Positions 62,088 to 64,000 of a DNA stretch of 64,000 nt are shown one piece after another; positions within the stretch are counted from its first letter, which is position 1, and each line of letters begins with the position of its first letter. Source of the stretch: JBEKUY01 sp049514555 (GTDB lineage: Bacteria; Acidobacteriota; Terriglobia; Acidiferrales; UBA7541). Location of the stretch: assembly GCA_049514555.1 (NCBI GenBank), contig JBEKUY010000002.1:310001-374000 (forward strand), read 5' to 3'. The notes beneath the pieces were generated by a model. It was not told where the DNA came from. It searched no databases and worked only from the letters and a program-made list of their open reading frames with translations. The position numbers and the translations under genes were made by a program.

Positions 62088-62203
62088 AGTCGTTCTGGTG
62101 TATATTGACCGGCCAGAACCAGCCGGGCTCACTCCCAAGCCACACAAGGACGGGCCCATGCGGCTGAGGGCGCAGATCCTCGTCCCCAGAACTAAGGTGT
62201 AAC

Positions 62204-64000
62204 TTGCACCTGCATCTGATCGACATCGCCATCATTGTTGCGTATTTGGCGACGTCCGTGATGGTGGGCTACTGGGTTTCCCACCGCGCCTCCCGCGACA
62301 TGAAGGCCTACTTTCTGGGCGGCAACGTCATGCCTTGGTACGTGCTGGGCGTGTCGAACGCCTCGGGAATGTTCGACATCAGCGGCACCATGTTGCTGGT
62401 CTACTGGATGTTCGTCTACGGATTGAAAAGCGTGTGGATTCCGTGGCTCTGGCCGACATTCAACCAAATCTTCCTGATGATTTATCTGTCCTCATGGTTG
62501 CGCCGCTCCAACGTGATGACCGGCGCCGAGTGGATCCAGACCCGGTTCGGCAAGGGCCGCGGCGCCCAGCTCGCTCACATCATCGTTGTGGTCTACGCGT
62601 TCGTCGGCATCATCGGTTTCTTCAGTTACGGATTCAAGGGCATCGGGAAATTCGCCTCGACGTTTCTGCCCTGGCATCTCTCTCCCAACCAGTACGCGCT
62701 GATTCTGATCGCGATCACGGCCATTTACGTCATCAAGGGCGGCATGTTCAGCGTCGTGATCACCGAGGTCATTCAGTTCTGCATTCTCTCGATGGCCTCG
62801 ATTGCCGTGGGAATCATCGCCATGACGAAAGTTGCCCCCGGGGTGCTTCACCGTTTTGTTCCCCCGGGCTGGGACAATATTTTCTTTGGCTGGCACTTGA
62901 ACCTGAACTGGTCCTCGCTCCTCCCTTCGGCGAGCGCCAAGATCGCGGAAGACGGCTACGGGCTCTTTGGCTTCTTCGTCATGATGCTGTTCTTCAAGGG
63001 TATCCTCATCAGCGCGGCCGGCCCGGCTCCGAACTACGATATGCAGCGCGTCCTTTCGTCGAAGAATCCCCGGGAAGCATCGATGATGAGCGGCTGGGTC
63101 AACATCGTGCTCACCTTTCCGCGCTACTTCCTGATCACCGGCCTGACCATTCTGGCCGCGGCTTTTTTCAGCGACACCATCCGGGGCATGGGCACCAAGA
63201 TGGATTTCGAGTTGGTGCTACCGCAAGCGCTGCGCCACTTTGTTCCCGCCGGCCTGCTGGGATTCCTGATCGCCGGACTGCTCGCCGCGTTCATGTCCAA
63301 CTTCGCTGCCACGGTAAACGCGGCGCCGCCCTACTTCGTGAACGATATCTACAAGCGCTTCATCAACCCGAATGCGAAGCCGAGGACGTACGTCCGGCTG
63401 AGCTACGTCAGTTCGCTGGCCGTGGTGATTTTGGGCGTATTGATCGGCTGGTACGTCACGTCCGTCAACTCCGTGGTTCTCTGGATCGTCTCCGGGCTCT
63501 GGGGCGGCTATACGGCTTCCAACGTCTTGAAATGGTACTGGTGGCGGTTTAATGGGTACGGCTACTTCTGGGGAATGGTCACGGGCATCGCGTCTTCGCT
63601 GACCATGCCGGGGATCATCTCCAGGTTTGGCATTCTGCAGGGATTCTCGAAGGCACACTCTGTGAACCTGGATGTCTCGCTGATCTTCCCGCTGGTATTG
63701 GTTCTCTCTCTGATCGGATGCCTCGCCGGCACGCTCCTCACGAAACCCGAGGATGAAGCGGTCCTGAACGACTTCTATCGCCGCGTGCGGCCGTGGGGTT
63801 TCTGGGGTCCCGTCCTCAAGAAAGTCCGCGAAGAAGATCCGGCGTTCCGGCGCAACACGGATTTCTGGCGCGACATGTTCAATGTGGCGGTGGGTATCTG
63901 CTGGCAGATCAGCCTGGTGGCTTTGCCCATCTATATCGTGATCCAGAAGTTCCGTTCTGCCCTGATCGCGCTGGCGGTCATTGGCGTCACGGCGCTGGTC
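62204..64000 (+). CDS. SSS-family sodium:solute symporter, partial at right edge
   Basis: The frame is open from TTG 62204 (AAGG box 6 bases upstream) through the last base of the window, 599 codons. About 14 membrane segments can be followed (IDIAIIVAYLATSVMVGYWV first). The conserved SSS features YFLGGNVMPWYVLGVSNASG and GGMFSVVITEVIQF are present. An extended C-terminal half with GAFMSNFAATVNA-like helix (LAAFMSNFAATVNAAPPYFV) is also seen. The substrate is probably a sugar such as cellobiose or glucose, based on its GH9/GH94 neighbours. No stop codon is reached. Confidence 0.9.
   Translation, partial: MHLHLIDIAIIVAYLATSVMVGYWVSHRASRDMKAYFLGGNVMPWYVLGVSNASGMFDISGTMLLVYWMFVYGLKSVWIPWLWPTFNQIFLMIYLSSWLRRSNVMTGAEWIQTRFGKGRGAQLAHIIVVVYAFVGIIGFFSYGFKGIGKFASTFLPWHLSPNQYALILIAITAIYVIKGGMFSVVITEVIQFCILSMASIAVGIIAMTKVAPGVLHRFVPPGWDNIFFGWHLNLNWSSLLPSASAKIAEDGYGLFGFFVMMLFFKGILISAAGPAPNYDMQRVLSSKNPREASMMSGWVNIVLTFPRYFLITGLTILAAAFFSDTIRGMGTKMDFELVLPQALRHFVPAGLLGFLIAGLLAAFMSNFAATVNAAPPYFVNDIYKRFINPNAKPRTYVRLSYVSSLAVVILGVLIGWYVTSVNSVVLWIVSGLWGGYTASNVLKWYWWRFNGYGYFWGMVTGIASSLTMPGIISRFGILQGFSKAHSVNLDVSLIFPLVLVLSLIGCLAGTLLTKPEDEAVLNDFYRRVRPWGFWGPVLKKVREEDPAFRRNTDFWRDMFNVAVGICWQISLVALPIYIVIQKFRSALIALAVIGVTALV

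Overview
The window is a high-GC bacterial chromosome segment with no phage or plasmid backbone and no rRNA or CRISPR array. Gene content suggests Acidobacteriota, probably the Koribacter/Solibacter/Terriglobia side. This is an inference from DUF4097 and DUF4382-type exported proteins, carboxypeptidase-regulatory/TPR proteins, a HipA-like/DUF3037 pair, an EF-G paralogue and many secreted plant-polysaccharide hydrolases. No marker gene was searched.

Layout. 1-2.5 kb: possible tail of a GGDEF protein, NicO/HupE nickel permease, surE, tRNA-Pro and a MerR regulator. 2.5-8.2 kb: der, an ECF sigma factor translationally coupled to an anti-sigma/bactofilin-like fusion, and a DUF4382/DUF5666-like lipoprotein. 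8.4-16.4 kb: a DinG-type helicase, the queuosine precursor operon queD-queE-queC, then an old tandem duplication. The duplication contains a TPR exported protein twice. Copy 1 is interrupted by two amber codons, and copy 2 is preceded by a fossil of the queC 3' end. A nucleotidyltransferase-like gene follows. 16.4-21.8 kb: a minus-strand cluster of ECF sigma, HEAT-repeat anti-sigma, DUF4097-TonB, DUF4097 and double-PDZ protein. 22-26.5 kb: Gfo/Idh/MocA oxidoreductase, secreted GH3 with PA14, DinB-like protein.

26.5-32.4 kb holds a complete 2-oxoacid dehydrogenase set (E3, lipB, E1alpha, E1beta, E2), with a dispersed repeat inserted in frame in lipB. 32.4-41.6 kb: a frameshifted VWFA gene, the DUF3037/HipA-like pair, a polyampholytic Lys/Ala-rich protein, a LysM lytic transglycosylase, a cold-shock gene with a terminator-like hairpin in its leader, a trans-sulfuration enzyme and an EF-G paralogue. 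A repeat-rich non-coding stretch (41.6-42.5 kb) follows, then a hybrid histidine kinase, an exported beta-barrel-like protein, greA and tRNA-Ser.

46.7-51.7 kb looks like a pectin/uronate catabolic island: UxaE-type epimerase, a LutC-like fragment, a Tat-exported (alpha/alpha)6-barrel hydrolase and a GH28 protein. 52.1-57.1 kb: a MacA-like adaptor plus ABC ATPase with no adjacent permease, a zinc-ribbon RDD protein, two unknown membrane proteins and a tiny exported protein with three 11-residue repeats. 57.5-64 kb: tRNA-Val, then a cellulose utilisation locus. It has a cytoplasmic GH94 phosphorylase divergent from a secreted GH9 cellulase and an SSS sodium symporter that runs off the right edge.

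No phage-defence or mobile system is evident. The most unusual items are the two sigma/anti-sigma envelope modules, the amber-interrupted duplicate, the kinase/DUF3037 pair and the repeat-invaded lipB.
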